In this document: one piece after another, positions 9,733 through 21,267 of the stretch
Position numbering within the stretch: the stretch's first letter is position 1
How the letters are laid out: the number at the start of each line of letters is the position of its first letter
Assembly (NCBI GenBank): GCA_017554305.1
Contig: JAFZIN010000007.1
Location: 248,001-312,000 of the forward strand
DNA length: 64,000 nucleotides
Direction of reading: 5' to 3'
Source: Bacteroidales bacterium
GTDB taxonomy: Bacteria > Bacteroidota > Bacteroidia > Bacteroidales > UBA932
Notes under the pieces: model-generated
The model's database searches: none
What the model was told of the DNA's origin: nothing
Seen by the model: the letters and a program-made list of their open reading frames with translations, nothing else
Made by a program: the position numbers and the translations under genes

Positions 9733-9754
9733 TCGCTTAAGATTTACTGGTTCT

Positions 9755-9800
9755 AAAATTCCCTGCCAGCCGGAAGAAATTTTGGTTCAGGGAATTTTTT
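9755..9800 (+). terminator. Hairpin after tuf
   Basis: AATTCCCTG (9757-9765) pairs with CAGGGAATT (9788-9796) and is followed directly by TTTT. It lies between tuf and tRNA-Trp and could reduce read-through into the secE-rpoC operon or mark a processing point. Confidence 0.7.
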
Positions 9801-9871
9801 AGGGACATAGTTCAAGGGTAGAATAGCGGTCTCCAAAACCGTTGATGGGCGTTCGAATCGCTCTGTCCCTG
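9801..9871 (+). tRNA. tRNA-Trp (anticodon CCA)
   Basis: A 71-nt cloverleaf starting directly at the end of the preceding T run. Acceptor AGGGACA/TGTCCCT, anticodon stem CGGT/ACCG with loop CTCCAAA giving CCA, T loop CGTTCGAATCG. The placement between tuf and secE is, to my knowledge, common in Bacteroidetes. Confidence 0.95.
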
Positions 9872-9952
9872 CTCCAAATTGGAATGTTACGATTCCACTT
9901 TGGCAACCCGGAAGGCAAAAGCTTCCATTTGTCTTCCACAAAACTAGATTAA

Positions 9953-10147
9953 ATGAGCAAAGTTGGTACATACATCAAGGAGTCTTACAAAGAGCTTACA
10001 AAGAAAGTCTCCTGGCCTACTTGGTCACAGCTTCAGAGCAGTGCTGCCGTTGTTATGGTTGCTACCGTAATATTCGCAGTGCTTGTATTTGTAATGGACC
10101 TGGCCTTCAAGAACCTTATGACAGGAATCTACCGCTTACTTCAGTAA
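9953..10147 (+). CDS. secE: Preprotein translocase subunit SecE
   Basis: SecE is the small essential clamp of the SecYEG protein-export channel. The 64-residue form has a short amphipathic N-terminal helix (YIKESYKELTKKVSWPTW, carrying the conserved KKVxWPT signature) and a single membrane span (about residues 33-50), the minimal architecture usual outside the gammaproteobacteria. It is followed 25 bp later by nusG, the standard neighbour. Confidence 0.96.
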   Translation: MSKVGTYIKESYKELTKKVSWPTWSQLQSSAAVVMVATVIFAVLVFVMDLAFKNLMTGIYRLLQ

Positions 10148-10172
10148 TCTGTAACCTTTTGATTTAAAGATT

Positions 10173-10736
10173 ATGAGTGAGCCTAAGCTTAGATGGTACA
10201 TCGTAAGAGTACAAGGTGGTAAGGAGAAGAAAGTTCAGGAGTATATCCAGAAAGAGGTCCGCAGAGCGGGCAAAGAGGAGCAAGTTCCTCAGGTTCTTAT
10301 CCCTACAGAAAAAGTTTATCAGGTAAAGAACGGCAAGCGGGTGCTTGTTGAGAAAATCTGTTATTCTCAATACGTATTCGTTCAGGCTGAGCTTACCGGT
10401 GAAATTCAGCACCTTATACGCGAGATTCCTTTCGTTGCAGGTTTCCTTACAAAGGAGGCCCGCTCAAAGGATACCAAGAAGGAGCCTTATCCGCTTCCTG
10501 AGGCAGAAATCAATCAGATACTTGGTAAAGTAGATGAGATGATAGACGCTGAAGAGGAGAGCGCTACTTCATTCGTTGTCGGTGAGCCGGTTAAAGTTAT
10601 AGACGGTCCATTCAACGGATTTAACGGAAACATTCTGGAAATCCTGGAAGACAAGAAGAAGCTTAAGGTAGAGGTTAAGATCTTTGGAAGACCTACCACA
10701 ATGGAACTTAATTTTGTTCAAGTAACTAAAGAGTAA
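10173..10736 (+). CDS. nusG: Transcription termination/antitermination factor NusG
   Basis: NusG binds RNA polymerase and promotes processivity and coupling to Rho or ribosomes. The N-terminal NGN domain begins WYIVRVQGGKEKKVQEYI and includes the VFVQAEL strand; the C-terminal KOW domain is EPVKVIDGPFNGFNGNILEI. The 187-residue length is typical. It lies between secE and rplK, with 12 bp before rplK. Confidence 0.97.
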   Translation: MSEPKLRWYIVRVQGGKEKKVQEYIQKEVRRAGKEEQVPQVLIPTEKVYQVKNGKRVLVEKICYSQYVFVQAELTGEIQHLIREIPFVAGFLTKEARSKDTKKEPYPLPEAEINQILGKVDEMIDAEEESATSFVVGEPVKVIDGPFNGFNGNILEILEDKKKLKVEVKIFGRPTTMELNFVQVTKE

Positions 10737-10748
10737 AATTTATCAATT

Positions 10749-11195
10749 ATGGCTAAAGAAATTGCTGCTTTGATCAAATTACAAATTAAAGGCGGTGCAG
10801 CAAATCCCTCACCTCCAGTAGGACCTGCATTGGGTTCTAAGGGTGTGAATATCATGGACTTCTGCAAGCAATTCAACGCCCTTACCCAGAACAGAGCGGG
10901 CAAGACTCTTCCTGTTATCATAACCGTATACACAGATAAGTCTTTCACCTTTGTAGTGAAGGAGCCACCTGTAGCAGTTATGATTAAAGAGGCTGCAAAG
11001 ATTCAGTCCGGATCTGCAGAGAGTAACAGAAAGAAGGTTGCTAAACTCACCTGGGATCAGGTTAAGAAGATTGCAGAGGACAAGATGCCTGACCTTAACT
11101 GCTTTACCCTCAAATCTGCTATGAGCATGGTTGCAGGTACAGCAAGAAGTATGGGCGTCACAGTTGAGGGAGAATTCCCTGCCGATGTTAAATAA
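10749..11195 (+). CDS. rplK: 50S ribosomal protein L11
   Basis: L11 forms the GTPase-associated centre with 23S rRNA. The N-terminal domain has the conserved [20 protein letters not shown] stretch (about residues 15-34, including the Pro-rich hinge), and the C-terminal RNA-binding domain contains AGTARSMGV. The 148-residue length is normal. The rplA start follows 7 bp after the stop. I see no L1-binding structure just upstream, but this was only judged by eye. Confidence 0.97.
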   Translation: MAKEIAALIKLQIKGGAANPSPPVGPALGSKGVNIMDFCKQFNALTQNRAGKTLPVIITVYTDKSFTFVVKEPPVAVMIKEAAKIQSGSAESNRKKVAKLTWDQVKKIAEDKMPDLNCFTLKSAMSMVAGTARSMGVTVEGEFPADVK

Positions 11196-11202
11196 TAATG
11201 CA

Positions 11203-11901
11203 ATGAGTAAGCTAACTAAAAATCAGAAAAATATCCAGGCAAAAGTTGAACCTGGAAAACAGTACAGGTTGGCCGAGGCTTGCAGTTTAGTCAAGGAGAC
11301 CGCCTTCACTAAATTTGATTCATCCGTGGATATAGCTATGCGTCTTGGCGTTGACCCTCGTAAGGCCAACCAGATGGTAAGAGGCGTGGTTACACTCCCT
11401 AACGGAACAGGCAAGACAGTTAGAGTCCTTGTACTGTGTACTCCGGATAAGGAGGCTGAGGCTAAAGAGGCCGGAGCCGACTACGTAGGTCTGGATGATT
11501 ACATTGAGAAGATCAAGGGTGGTTGGACAGACGTTGACGTTATTGTCTGCACCCCTTCTGTAATGGGCAAGGTCGGAATCATTGGTAGGATTCTCGGTCC
11601 AAGAGGTCTGATGCCTAACCCTAAGACCGGTACGGTAACTATGGATATCCGTGGTGCCGTTAAGGAGATTAAGGCTGGTAAGATAGACTTTAAGGTAGAC
11701 AAACAGGGAATCGTATCTTCAAGCATCGGAAAAGCATCATTCACTGCAGAACAGCTTGCACAGAATGCCGGCGAATTCATTAACACTGTAGTTAAACTGA
11801 AACCTGCTGCACTTAAGGGAACTTATGTGAAGAGCGTATTCATTTCATCTACAATGGGTCCTGGTATTGAGCTTGATATGAAGTCTATAGGTGTTGAATA
11901 A
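11203..11901 (+). CDS. rplA: 50S ribosomal protein L1
   Basis: L1 builds the L1 stalk that helps release E-site tRNA. I chose the ATG giving [10 protein letters not shown] (232 residues), 7 bp after the rplK stop. The frame is open further upstream into rplK, but that extension has no similarity to L1. The central signature [18 protein letters not shown] is intact, as is the C-terminal [22 protein letters not shown]. Confidence 0.96.
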   Translation: MSKLTKNQKNIQAKVEPGKQYRLAEACSLVKETAFTKFDSSVDIAMRLGVDPRKANQMVRGVVTLPNGTGKTVRVLVLCTPDKEAEAKEAGADYVGLDDYIEKIKGGWTDVDVIVCTPSVMGKVGIIGRILGPRGLMPNPKTGTVTMDIRGAVKEIKAGKIDFKVDKQGIVSSSIGKASFTAEQLAQNAGEFINTVVKLKPAALKGTYVKSVFISSTMGPGIELDMKSIGVE

Positions 11902-11924
11902 TCCAAATATGAGGAGGAATTAAA

Positions 11925-12452
11925 ATGAGGAAAGAATTAAAAGCACAGATCATTGAGGATTTGACAGCACGCATTAAGGAGAACCCTAACTTCTATGTTG
12001 CAGACATAGAGGGTCTCAATGCAGAGGCTACTGCAAAGCTCAGACGCAACTGTTTTAAGCAGAATATCAAATTGCTGGTAGTTAAGAACACCCTCTTTGC
12101 AAAAGCATTGGAAAAGAGCGGTATTCAAGACTGCAATCAGTTTGACGGAGTTCTGAAAGGTTCTTCTGCAATCATGTTCTCAACAACTCCTAACGGACCT
12201 GCAAAGCTTATCAAGTCTTTCAGTTCCGCAGAGGGCAAAGGCAAGCCTGAGTTTAAGGCTGCTTACGTTCAGGAGTGTCCTTACATTGGTGCCGAGAATC
12301 TGGATGCACTTTGCAACATCAAGTCTAGAGAGGAACTCATCGCAGACATCGTTGCATTGCTGCAATCACCTGTTAAGAACGTTATCTCCGCTCTTCAGAG
12401 CCAGAGTGGCGGCAAGATTGCAGGTATAGTAAAAACATTATCAGAGAAATAA
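11925..12452 (+). CDS. rplJ: 50S ribosomal protein L10
   Basis: L10 anchors the L7/L12 dimers to the ribosomal stalk base. The 175-residue protein shows the N-terminal RNA-binding domain (LRRNCFKQNIKLLVVKNTLFAKAL) and a C-terminal helix for L12 binding (VISALQSQSGGKIAGIVKTL). Unusually for this window a good purine-rich ribosome site (GAGGAGGAA) precedes the ATG. Only 23 bp separate it from rplA, so the long L10 autoregulatory leader known from E. coli is absent here. Confidence 0.96.
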   Translation: MRKELKAQIIEDLTARIKENPNFYVADIEGLNAEATAKLRRNCFKQNIKLLVVKNTLFAKALEKSGIQDCNQFDGVLKGSSAIMFSTTPNGPAKLIKSFSSAEGKGKPEFKAAYVQECPYIGAENLDALCNIKSREELIADIVALLQSPVKNVISALQSQSGGKIAGIVKTLSEK

Positions 12453-12479
12453 TTATTAACACAATAAAATTTTAAAACT

Positions 12480-12851
12480 ATGGCAGATATTAAGAAATTT
12501 GCAGAAGAGCTTGTTAACCTGACAGTTAAAGACGTTCAGGAGTTGGCTAAAGTTCTTAAGGAAGAGTATGGTATCGAGCCAGCTGCTGCTGCTGTTGCAG
12601 TTGCTGCTGCCGGACCTGCTGCCGCTGCTGCTGAAGAAAAGACTGAATTCGACGTTATCCTCAAGTCAGCCGGCGCTCAGAAACTTCAGGTTGTAAAGGC
12701 CGTTAAGGAATTTACCGGTCTTGGACTGAAGGAAGCTAAGGACCTCGTAGACGGTGCACCTAAGGCCGTTAAGGAGAAGGTTTCCAAGGCAGATGCTGAG
12801 ACATTGAAGGCAAAACTTGAAGAGGTTGGAGCAGAGGTTGAGATTAAATAA
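12480..12851 (+). CDS. rplL: 50S ribosomal protein L7/L12
   Basis: L12 dimers recruit translational GTPases. The 123 residues comprise the N-terminal dimerisation helices (to about 34), an Ala-rich hinge (about 35-55), and the C-terminal domain with [20 protein letters not shown] and [15 protein letters not shown]. It completes the rplKAJL block and is followed by a hairpin and then rpoB. Confidence 0.97.
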   Translation: MADIKKFAEELVNLTVKDVQELAKVLKEEYGIEPAAAAVAVAAAGPAAAAAEEKTEFDVILKSAGAQKLQVVKAVKEFTGLGLKEAKDLVDGAPKAVKEKVSKADAETLKAKLEEVGAEVEIK

Positions 12852-12890
12852 GTTTGGTCTCTACTTCTCCCTGCCTGTCAGGACGTAGTC

Positions 12891-12925
12891 AGGTTTAGGG
12901 CTATAAAATGCCCTAAACCTTTTTG
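12891..12925 (+). terminator. Hairpin with T run between rplL and rpoB
   Basis: A perfect 10-bp stem (AGGTTTAGGG at 12891-12900, CCCTAAACCT at 12911-12920) with a 10-nt loop and a TTTT tail. By position it corresponds to the rplL-rpoB attenuator known from E. coli, here with a promoter-like box just after it. Confidence 0.85.
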
Positions 12926-12950
12926 TCGTTTTTTTAAGTTTTCATTTACC

Positions 12951-12958
12951 TAAATTTG
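12951..12958 (+). promoter_or_regulatory. -7 box (TAAATTTG) immediately before rpoB
   Basis: TAAATTTG matches TAnnTTTG exactly and its last base is 5 nt before the rpoB ATG. No TTTG at the ideal 19-21 bp is present; the nearest (12922-12925) is 25 bp away, inside the T tail of the attenuator. If active it would give an almost leaderless rpoB mRNA. Confidence 0.45.
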
Positions 12959-12963
12959 CAATA

Positions 12964-15900
12964 ATGGTGCAAAACGCTAAAAATCAGCGAATTTCATTCG
13001 CAACTTCTAAAACCCTCCTAGACTATCCGGATTTTCTGGAGGTACAGCTGAAGTCCTTTAGAGAGTTCTTCCAGCTTGGTACCACAGCAGAAAACAGGAA
13101 GAACGAAGGACTTTACAAGGTTTTCCAGGAAGTGTTTTCGCAGACATCGGAACAACCGGGAATCAGAGACACCCGCAACAACTTTGTTTTGGAGTTCATA
13201 GACTACACCATCGATCCTCCAACTTACACGATGGACGAATGTCTGGACCGCGGCCTCACCTACAACGTTCCGTTGAAAGCAAAGCTCAAGCTCTCATGTA
13301 CAGACCCGGAGCATGAAGATTTTGAGCAAGTTATCCAGGATGTATTCCTGGGCAACATCCCATATATGACCCCAAGAGGAACCTTCATCATTAACGGTTC
13401 CGAGAGAATTGTGGTTTCACAGCTGCACCGTTCACCTGGCGTATTCTTTGGTCAGAGTATGCACCAGAACGGAACTAAACTTTACTCAGCCAGAATCATT
13501 CCTTTCAAGGGGTCTTGGATAGAGTTTACGACCGATATCAACAAAGTGATGTACGCTTACATAGACAGAAAGAAGAAACTGCCTGTAACTACGTTGCTTA
13601 GAGCTATCGGATTCGAGTCGGACAAAGATATTCTCAACATATTTGAACTTGCCCAGGAGGTAAGAGTTGAGAGAGGAGAACTTGAAAAGCATATCGGACA
13701 GAAGCTGGCGGCCAGAGTTCTTAAAACCTGGAACGAAGACTTTGTAGATGAGGACACCGGAGAGGTGATGTACATTGAGAGAGCCGAGATTGCTATTGAG
13801 AGAGAAACCGTTCTTACAGAGGAACTTATAGACAAAGTTCTGGAGAGCGGAGCGGATTATATTCTGCTGCACACTGAAGATGTAAAATCTACCGAGTATG
13901 AGATTATCTACAACACCCTCCAGAAGGATGTATGTAATACTCAGAAAGATGCAATCTTCTACACATATCGTCAGTTAAGAAATTCAGAACCGCCTGATGA
14001 GGCTACCGCAAAGGATGTTATTGAGAAACTCTTCTTCTCAGACAAGAGATACGATCTTGGAGAAGTTGGACGTTACCGTCTCAACAAGAAGCTGAATCTC
14101 AATACCTCACAGGACACAAGAGTTCTTACAAAGCAGGATATCATTGAGATTATCCGTTATTTGATTGAGCTGATCAACTCAAAGGCTACGGTGGATGATA
14201 TTGACCACCTCAGCAACAGAAGAATACGTACTGTTGGCGAGCAGCTTGCAAACCAGTTCAGCGTAGGTCTTGCAAGAATGGCAAGAACCATTCGTGAGAA
14301 GATGAACGTTAGAGACAACGAGGTATTTACCCCTAACGAACTCATCAACTCAAAGACTCTATCTTCTGTAATCAACTCATTCTTTGGCACCAGCCAGCTC
14401 TCCCAGTTTATGGATCAGACCAACCCTCTTGCAGAGATGACTCACAAGAGAAGATTGTCTGCATTGGGACCTGGAGGTCTTAGCCGAGACAGAGCAGGAT
14501 TTGAGGTTCGTGACGTTCACTACACCCACTACGGTCGTCTCTGCCCTATTGAGACTCCGGAGGGTCCAAACATTGGACTTATCTCATCTTTGTGCGTTTA
14601 CGCAAGAATTAACAACCTTGGTTTCATTGAGACCCCATATAGAAAAGTTGAGAACGGCGTAGTTGATCTTTCAGATGAGGGATTCATCTACATGAGCGCA
14701 GAAGAGGAAGAAAATCAGATGGTTGCACAGGCCAATGTCAATCTTGACGACAAAGGAAAGATATTGGATGAACGTATCAAGTGCAGATGGCAGGCAGACT
14801 ACCCTGTTGTCGGAAAGGAGGATGTACACTTGATAGATGTTGCACCTAACCAGATTGCCTCATTGGCAGCTTCCTTAATTCCGTTCCTTGAGCACGATGA
14901 CGCTAACCGTGCGTTGATGGGATCCAACATGATGAGACAGGCAATCCCTATCATCAACCCTGAGGCTCCTATTGTAGGTACAGGTCTTGAGGGTCCTGTT
15001 ATGAGAGACTCAAGAACTCAGATTGCCGCAGAGGGTAACGGTGAGGTTGTATTTGTAGATGCAAATGAGATTCACGTTAAGTATGACCGTACTGAGGATG
15101 AGAAGTTCGTTAGCTTCACACCTGAGGTAACAGTCTACAACTTACCTCTTTACAGAAAGACAAACCAGAGCACTTCTGTTCGTCTGAAACCTATCGTGAG
15201 AAAAGGAGACAGAGTAACAGAGGGTATGATTATGACAGAGGGCTACGCATCGCAGAACGGTGAGTTGGCACTCGGCAGAAACCTCAAGGTTGCCTTCATG
15301 CCTTGGAAGGGTTACAACTATGAGGATGCTGTGGTTCTGAGTGAAAGAATAGTAAGAGAGGATATCCTTACTTCTGTTCACGTAGATGAATATCTGCTGG
15401 AGGTTAGAGATACCAAGAGAGGTCCTGAGGAACTTACAAAGGATATTCCTAACGTAAGTGAAGAGGCCACTAAGAACCTGGATGAGAACGGAATAATCCG
15501 CGTAGGTGCAACCGTTCAGCCGGGCGATATTCTCATTGGTAAGATTACTCCTAAGGGTGAGACAGATCCGTCACCGGAGGAGAAACTCCTCAGAGCAATC
15601 TTCGGAGACAAGGCCGGAGACGTTAAGGATGCTTCACTCAAGGCTTCTGCTTCTCTTACAGGTACTGTCATTGGTAAACGCCTCTTCTGCAAGGCAGGAC
15701 AGGGTAAGATGACAGACAAGGAGAGAAAGAACTTTAAGGCTAAAGTTAAGGCAGATGTTGCAAAGGCAGAGGAGGATTACCAGAAGAAGTGCGCAGATCT
15801 TAAGGCCATATTTATGGATAAGATGATGACGCTTCTTGGTAAGAAGACATCTCAGGGAGTTACAGATATCTTTGGAACAGTCTATATTGCAAAGGGTAAC

Positions 15901-16821
15901 ACCTTTAAGAAGGACGTTCTGATGAGCATAGACAACTATGAGATGATTAATCCTTCCAAGTGGACTACAGACAAGCACACCAATGATATGGTGAAGGCTC
16001 TGATCAATAATTATCTTACTGAATTCAAGGAAATTACAGCCAAGTATAAGAGACGTCTGTTTGACATTACCCAGGGAGATGAACTTCCTAACGGTGTTAT
16101 GCAGATGGCTAAGGTTTACATTGCCAAGAAGAGAAAGATAATGGTTGGTGATAAGGTTGCAGGACGTCACGGTAACAAGGGTATTGTTGCCAAGATTGTG
16201 AGCGATGAGGATATGCCGTTTATGGAGGACGGAAGCATTATGGATATAGTGCTCAACCCTCTGGGTGTGCCTTCTCGTATGAACCTGGGTCAGATCTATG
16301 AGACCGTGCTCGGCTGGGCAGGCAAAGAGCTGGGTGTTAAGTTTGCTACCCCTATCTTTGACGGTGCATCACTTGATAACATCTGCGAGTACACAGACAA
16401 GGCCGGTCTTCCAAGATACGGTACTACCCGCCTGAGAGACGGCGGTACCGGTGAGCTGTTTGATCAGCCTGCTACTGTGGGAGTTATCTATATGATTAAA
16501 CTTGACCACATGGTTGAGGATAAGATGCACGCCCGTTCTACCGGTCCTTATTCACTTATCACTCAGCAGCCTCTTGGAGGTAAGGCACAGCTTGGTGGAC
16601 AGAGATTCGGAGAGATGGAGGTTTGGGCACTTGAGGCATTCGGTGCAGCAAACATCCTTCAGGAGATTCTTACCATCAAGTCAGATGATATTACCGGCAG
16701 AAGCCGCGCTTACGAGGCTATTGTAAAGGGCGAGCCAATGCCTGCTCCGAATATTCCGGAATCTTTGAACGTGCTGCTGCACGAGCTTAGAGGACTGGGA
16801 CTTAGCATTCACTTAGATTAA
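12964..16821 (+). CDS. rpoB: DNA-directed RNA polymerase subunit beta
   Basis: Catalytic core subunit of RNA polymerase, 1285 residues. The start gives [10 protein letters not shown] followed by the conserved [12 protein letters not shown], so it is secure. The rifampicin-binding region ([21 protein letters not shown], then [11 protein letters not shown]) keeps the Asp, His and Ser residues at the three main resistance positions, so the sequence predicts sensitivity. The active-site region [10 protein letters not shown] and the C-terminal [20 protein letters not shown], which packs against beta', are present. About residues 905-990 contain the Lys-rich helical insertion seen in this phylum. 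rpoC begins 18 bp downstream. Confidence 0.98.
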   Translation: MVQNAKNQRISFATSKTLLDYPDFLEVQLKSFREFFQLGTTAENRKNEGLYKVFQEVFSQTSEQPGIRDTRNNFVLEFIDYTIDPPTYTMDECLDRGLTYNVPLKAKLKLSCTDPEHEDFEQVIQDVFLGNIPYMTPRGTFIINGSERIVVSQLHRSPGVFFGQSMHQNGTKLYSARIIPFKGSWIEFTTDINKVMYAYIDRKKKLPVTTLLRAIGFESDKDILNIFELAQEVRVERGELEKHIGQKLAARVLKTWNEDFVDEDTGEVMYIERAEIAIERETVLTEELIDKVLESGADYILLHTEDVKSTEYEIIYNTLQKDVCNTQKDAIFYTYRQLRNSEPPDEATAKDVIEKLFFSDKRYDLGEVGRYRLNKKLNLNTSQDTRVLTKQDIIEIIRYLIELINSKATVDDIDHLSNRRIRTVGEQLANQFSVGLARMARTIREKMNVRDNEVFTPNELINSKTLSSVINSFFGTSQLSQFMDQTNPLAEMTHKRRLSALGPGGLSRDRAGFEVRDVHYTHYGRLCPIETPEGPNIGLISSLCVYARINNLGFIETPYRKVENGVVDLSDEGFIYMSAEEEENQMVAQANVNLDDKGKILDERIKCRWQADYPVVGKEDVHLIDVAPNQIASLAASLIPFLEHDDANRALMGSNMMRQAIPIINPEAPIVGTGLEGPVMRDSRTQIAAEGNGEVVFVDANEIHVKYDRTEDEKFVSFTPEVTVYNLPLYRKTNQSTSVRLKPIVRKGDRVTEGMIMTEGYASQNGELALGRNLKVAFMPWKGYNYEDAVVLSERIVREDILTSVHVDEYLLEVRDTKRGPEELTKDIPNVSEEATKNLDENGIIRVGATVQPGDILIGKITPKGETDPSPEEKLLRAIFGDKAGDVKDASLKASASLTGTVIGKRLFCKAGQGKMTDKERKNFKAKVKADVAKAEEDYQKKCADLKAIFMDKMMTLLGKKTSQGVTDIFGTVYIAKGNTFKKDVLMSIDNYEMINPSKWTTDKHTNDMVKALINNYLTEFKEITAKYKRRLFDITQGDELPNGVMQMAKVYIAKKRKIMVGDKVAGRHGNKGIVAKIVSDEDMPFMEDGSIMDIVLNPLGVPSRMNLGQIYETVLGWAGKELGVKFATPIFDGASLDNICEYTDKAGLPRYGTTRLRDGGTGELFDQPATVGVIYMIKLDHMVEDKMHARSTGPYSLITQQPLGGKAQLGGQRFGEMEVWALEAFGAANILQEILTIKSDDITGRSRAYEAIVKGEPMPAPNIPESLNVLLHELRGLGLSIHLD

Positions 16822-16839
16822 CGGAAAAATTGTAAGATT

Positions 16840-19800
16840 ATGCCTTTAAAGAAAGATACAAAAGTAAAGAGTAATTTCAGCAAGATTACAATAGGTCTTG
16901 CCTCTCCTGAAGAGATTCTGGAGAGGTCTCACGGTGAAGTGCTTAAGCCGGAAACAGTCAACTACCGTACTTACAAGCCGGAAAGAGACGGTCTCTTCTG
17001 TGAGAGAATTTTTGGTCCTACAAAGGATTACGAGTGCTCTTGCGGTAAGTATAAGAGAATCCGTTACCGTGGTATTGTCTGCGATCGTTGCGGTGTGGAA
17101 GTAACTGAGAAGAAGGTTCGTAGAGAGAGAATGGGACACATCTCCCTCACCGTTCCTGTTGCTCACATCTGGTACTTCCGTTCTACTCCTAACAAGATTG
17201 GTTCTGTTTTGGGAATCAAGAGCAAGCAGTTGGATTCAATTATCTACTATGAGAGATACGTTGTTATTCAGCCCGGTGTTGCTGCAGATAAGGGAGTAAA
17301 GGAGTTGGATCTCCTCAGCGAGGATGAGTATATTGCTCTTACAGAGACTCTTCCAAAAGAGAACTCTCTCCTTCCGGACGATGATCCTAACAAGTTCATT
17401 GCAGAGATGGGTGCAGGTGCTATCTATAAACTCCTGGCAAAGATAGATTTGGATCAACTCTCCTACTCACTCCGTCACTCACTTGAGACAGAGACGAGCC
17501 AGCAGAGAAAAGCAGATTCACTCAAGAGACTCAGCATCATTGAGGCCTTCAGAGATTCTAAGGAGATTAACCGCCCGGAGTGGATGATTATGAAGGTTAT
17601 ACCGGTTATTCCGCCGGATTTGAGACCTTTGGTTCCGCTGGACGGAGGAAGGTTTGCAACATCAGACCTTAATGACCTCTACAGAAGAGTTATCATACGT
17701 AACAACCGTCTTAAGAAACTCATTGAGATTAAGGCTCCTGAGGTTATCTTAAGAAACGAGAAGCGTATGCTGCAGGAGGCAGTTGATTCTCTGTTTGATA
17801 ATTCAAAGAAATCAAATACCATTAAATCAGAGTCTAACAGAGCTCTCAAGTCTCTCTCCGATTCCCTCAAAGGAAAGCAGGGCAGATTCCGTCAGAATTT
17901 GCTCGGTAAGAGAGTAGACTACTCTGCACGTTCGGTTATTGTTGTAGGACCTGAACTTAAGATGCACGAGTGCGGACTTCCAAAGTTCATTGCTGCAGAG
18001 CTTTACAAACCGTTTATCATCCGTAAACTGCTGGAGAGAGGCGTTGTAAAGACCGTCAAGAGTGCAAAGAAGATGGTAGACAGAAAAGACTCCGTAATAT
18101 GGGATATCTTGGAGAATGTGATGAAGGGACACCCGGTTCTTCTGAACCGTGCTCCTACCCTTCACAGACTCGGAATTCAGGCTTTCCAACCTAAACTCAT
18201 TGAGGGTAAGGCCATTCAGCTTCACCCGCTCGCATGTACTGCATTCAACGCAGACTTTGACGGTGACCAGATGGCAGTTCACCTCCCTCTTGGCAACGCT
18301 GCAGTCCTTGAGGCTCAGCTGCTTATGCTTGGTTCTCACAATATTCTGAACCCTGCAAACGGCGCCCCTATCACCGTTCCTTCACAGGATATGGTGCTTG
18401 GTCTCTACTACATTACAAAGGAGAGAGCAGGTATGAAGGGAGAGGGCGGAAGATTCTACTCTCCGGAGGAGGTTATCATTGCTTACAACGAGCAGCGTCT
18501 GGATATTCACTCAAAGATTACCGTTCGTCTTCCAAAGGTTATGACAGACCCTTCACAGGGCTATCAGCTTGTGGAGACAACTACCGGAAGAATCCTCTTT
18601 AACCAGGTGGTTCCTAAGGAGGTAGGTTATCTGAACGAGCTTATTAACAAGAAGACTCTTAGAGATATCATCTCACTTGTTATTAAGACTTGCGGAGTGA
18701 TGAGAACTACTCAGTTCCTTGATGATATTAAGAACCTCGGATACTACATGGCATTCCGCGGAGGTCTTTCCTTCAACCTCGGAAACGTTATTGTTCCTAA
18801 GGATAAGGAGAAACTTATTGCGGAGGGTTACAAGAAAGCAGACGAAGTTAAGTTCAACTTTGACAACGGTCTGATTACCAACAACGAGCGTTACAACCAG
18901 ATTATTGATATCTGGACTAACGTAAACAACTCACTCTCCAAAGTTGTGGTAAAAGAGATCTCTGCTGACAATGAAGGATTCAACCCTGTATGGATGATGT
19001 TGGATTCCGGAGCCCGTGGATCTAAAGAGCAGATTCGTCAGCTTTGCGGTATGAGAGGTTTGATGGCAAAGCCTCAGAAATCCGGTGCTACCGGAGGTAA
19101 TGAGATTATTGAGAACCCAATCCTTGCAAACTTTAAGGAGGGACTTTCTGTCCTTGAGTACTTTATCTCAACTCACGGTGCACGTAAGGGTCTTGCAGAT
19201 ACCGCACTTAAGACTGCGGATGCAGGTTACCTTACAAGAAGACTTGTGGATGTATCTCATGATGTGATAGTTACAGAGGAGGATTGCGGAACTCTCAGAG
19301 GTCTTGTTGCAACAGAAATCAAGAACAAGGATGATGTTGTTGAGACACTTTATGACCGTATCCTCGGACGTACTACAGTTCATGAAATTTACGATCCAAC
19401 AAACGGTGAACTCATCATCGGTGCCGGTGAAGAGATCACAGAAGAGATTGCTGCAAAGATTCAGTCACTTCCTATTGAGGCCGTTGAAATCAGGAGCGTG
19501 CTCACATGTGAGAGCAAGAGAGGCGTCTGCGCTAAGTGTTACGGACGTAACCTTGCACGCAACAAGATGGTTGAGAAGGGAGAGGTTGTTGGTGTCATTG
19601 CGGCACAATCTATCGGTGAGCCAGGTACACAGCTTACTCTGAGAACATTCCACGTGGGAGGTACTGCAAGTGCTTCCGTTGCTGAGAATGAAATTGTCTC
19701 CAAGTATGACGGACGTCTTGAGTTTGAAGAGCTCAGGACTCTGGATAAGATTGGAGAAGACGGTGTAAAGCAAACAATTGTTATTGGCCGCGGTACAGAG

Positions 19801-21141
19801 CTCAGAATTGTAAACGCAGAGAGCGGTATTGCAATGAGTGAGTACAGAATCCCTTACGGTTCAATTCTTTACAAGAAGAACAACGAACTCGTAACTAAGG
19901 GTGACAAGATCTGCGAGTGGGATGCTTACAACGCACTTACTCTTGCAGACCTGGACGGTAAGATTGCTTATGACCAACTGGTTGAGGGTGAGACATTCAA
20001 GACCGAACAGCTTGATGACTTCTCCAACCACGTAGACAGAGTTGTCATAGACTCTAAGGATAAGAACAAGAACCCTGTAATTAAGATTGTAGACTCTAAG
20101 GGCAACGAACTTAAGAGCTACAACCTGCCGCTTGGCGCCCACATCATGGTGGTTGACGGTCAGGAGGTTAAGGCGGGAGATATTCTGGTTAAGATTCCAA
20201 GAGCGGCTACTTCAAAGGCCGGAGATATTACCGGAGGTCTTCCAAGAGTTACAGAGCTCTTTGAGGCTCGTAACCCGTCTAATCCTGCAATTGTTGCAGA
20301 GATTAACGGTGACGTTCAGATGGGCAAGATTAAGAGAGGTAATCGTGAGATTATCATAAAGGCCAGAAAATCAGACGAGGAGAGACATTACCTTGTTCCT
20401 CTTACCAAGCAGATTCTGGTTCAGGAGAATGACTACGTCAGAGCGGGTGACCCTCTCTCCGACGGTTCAGTTGCTCCTGCAGACATTCTTGCAATACTCG
20501 GTCCTACAAAGGTTCAGGAGTATATAGTCAACGAGGTTCAGGCAGTCTACAGAATGCAAGGTGTGAAGATTAATGACAAACACTTTGAAGTCATTGTGCG
20601 TCAGATGATGCGCAAGGTTGAGGTGGTTGATCCGGGTGATACCCGCTTCCTCCCTGAGCAATTGGTAGACCGTCAGGAGTTCTTTAAGGAGAACGATAAT
20701 CTTTGGGACAAGATGGTTGTTACAAATGCAGGAGATTCCAAGAATCTGCACGCAGGCCAGATTGTTACCGTAAGACGTTTGAAAGAAGAGAACTCTATCC
20801 TTAAGAGACAGGCACTCAAGGTAGTAGAGGCACGTACACCTGTTGCTGCTACAGCAAATCAGGTACTGCAGGGTATCACAAGAGCCGCTCTGAAGACTAG
20901 CAGCTTCATGAGTGCAGCCTCCTTCCAGGAGACAACCAAGGTACTCTCAGAGGCAGCCATCTACGGTAAGACAGATACCCTTGAGGGTCTGAAAGAGAAC
21001 GTTATCTGCGGACATCACATCCCAGCAGGAACCGGCCTGAGAGACTACGATAAGATTGTAGTTACCAGCGCACAGGAGTATGCAAAGATGATGAAGGCGC
21101 AGGAGGCTCTGGCAGCCGAAGCAGAAGAGGTTAAGGAGTAA
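16840..21141 (+). CDS. rpoC: DNA-directed RNA polymerase subunit beta'
   Basis: Catalytic core subunit of 1433 residues. N-terminal zinc site: CSCGKYKR and CDRCGVEV. The catalytic Mg2+ loop [12 protein letters not shown] is intact. The bridge helix and trigger loop follow ([20 protein letters not shown]), then a second zinc site with [15 protein letters not shown] and the [18 protein letters not shown] motif. The Glu/Ala-rich tail ends EEVKE. Ends the operon; a strong terminator follows 25 bp after the stop. Confidence 0.98.
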   Translation: MPLKKDTKVKSNFSKITIGLASPEEILERSHGEVLKPETVNYRTYKPERDGLFCERIFGPTKDYECSCGKYKRIRYRGIVCDRCGVEVTEKKVRRERMGHISLTVPVAHIWYFRSTPNKIGSVLGIKSKQLDSIIYYERYVVIQPGVAADKGVKELDLLSEDEYIALTETLPKENSLLPDDDPNKFIAEMGAGAIYKLLAKIDLDQLSYSLRHSLETETSQQRKADSLKRLSIIEAFRDSKEINRPEWMIMKVIPVIPPDLRPLVPLDGGRFATSDLNDLYRRVIIRNNRLKKLIEIKAPEVILRNEKRMLQEAVDSLFDNSKKSNTIKSESNRALKSLSDSLKGKQGRFRQNLLGKRVDYSARSVIVVGPELKMHECGLPKFIAAELYKPFIIRKLLERGVVKTVKSAKKMVDRKDSVIWDILENVMKGHPVLLNRAPTLHRLGIQAFQPKLIEGKAIQLHPLACTAFNADFDGDQMAVHLPLGNAAVLEAQLLMLGSHNILNPANGAPITVPSQDMVLGLYYITKERAGMKGEGGRFYSPEEVIIAYNEQRLDIHSKITVRLPKVMTDPSQGYQLVETTTGRILFNQVVPKEVGYLNELINKKTLRDIISLVIKTCGVMRTTQFLDDIKNLGYYMAFRGGLSFNLGNVIVPKDKEKLIAEGYKKADEVKFNFDNGLITNNERYNQIIDIWTNVNNSLSKVVVKEISADNEGFNPVWMMLDSGARGSKEQIRQLCGMRGLMAKPQKSGATGGNEIIENPILANFKEGLSVLEYFISTHGARKGLADTALKTADAGYLTRRLVDVSHDVIVTEEDCGTLRGLVATEIKNKDDVVETLYDRILGRTTVHEIYDPTNGELIIGAGEEITEEIAAKIQSLPIEAVEIRSVLTCESKRGVCAKCYGRNLARNKMVEKGEVVGVIAAQSIGEPGTQLTLRTFHVGGTASASVAENEIVSKYDGRLEFEELRTLDKIGEDGVKQTIVIGRGTELRIVNAESGIAMSEYRIPYGSILYKKNNELVTKGDKICEWDAYNALTLADLDGKIAYDQLVEGETFKTEQLDDFSNHVDRVVIDSKDKNKNPVIKIVDSKGNELKSYNLPLGAHIMVVDGQEVKAGDILVKIPRAATSKAGDITGGLPRVTELFEARNPSNPAIVAEINGDVQMGKIKRGNREIIIKARKSDEERHYLVPLTKQILVQENDYVRAGDPLSDGSVAPADILAILGPTKVQEYIVNEVQAVYRMQGVKINDKHFEVIVRQMMRKVEVVDPGDTRFLPEQLVDRQEFFKENDNLWDKMVVTNAGDSKNLHAGQIVTVRRLKEENSILKRQALKVVEARTPVAATANQVLQGITRAALKTSSFMSAASFQETTKVLSEAAIYGKTDTLEGLKENVICGHHIPAGTGLRDYDKIVVTSAQEYAKMMKAQEALAAEAEEVKE

Positions 21142-21165
21142 TCCTTTAACACTTCAAACCTTTTT

Positions 21166-21212
21166 ATCCCGACAGTTTCTTAACAAAAAGGATTCTGTCG
21201 GGATATTTTTTT
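21166..21212 (+). terminator. Intrinsic terminator of the secE-rpoC operon
   Basis: A perfect 10-bp stem (ATCCCGACAG at 21166-21175, CTGTCGGGAT at 21195-21204) ending in a long T run. Confidence 0.9.
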
Positions 21213-21267
21213 ATATTTACAAACGCAAAAACGGAAAGTAATTATAAAAACATATAACACACTTATT

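Noticed and set aside
10737..10760. L1-binding autoregulatory leader before rplK
   Set aside because: Only 12 bp separate nusG from rplK and no structure resembling the L1 site is visible.
11131..11202. Longer L1 start overlapping rplK
   Set aside because: The extension has no ribosomal L1 similarity and the ATG at 11203 sits at the normal distance after the rplK stop.
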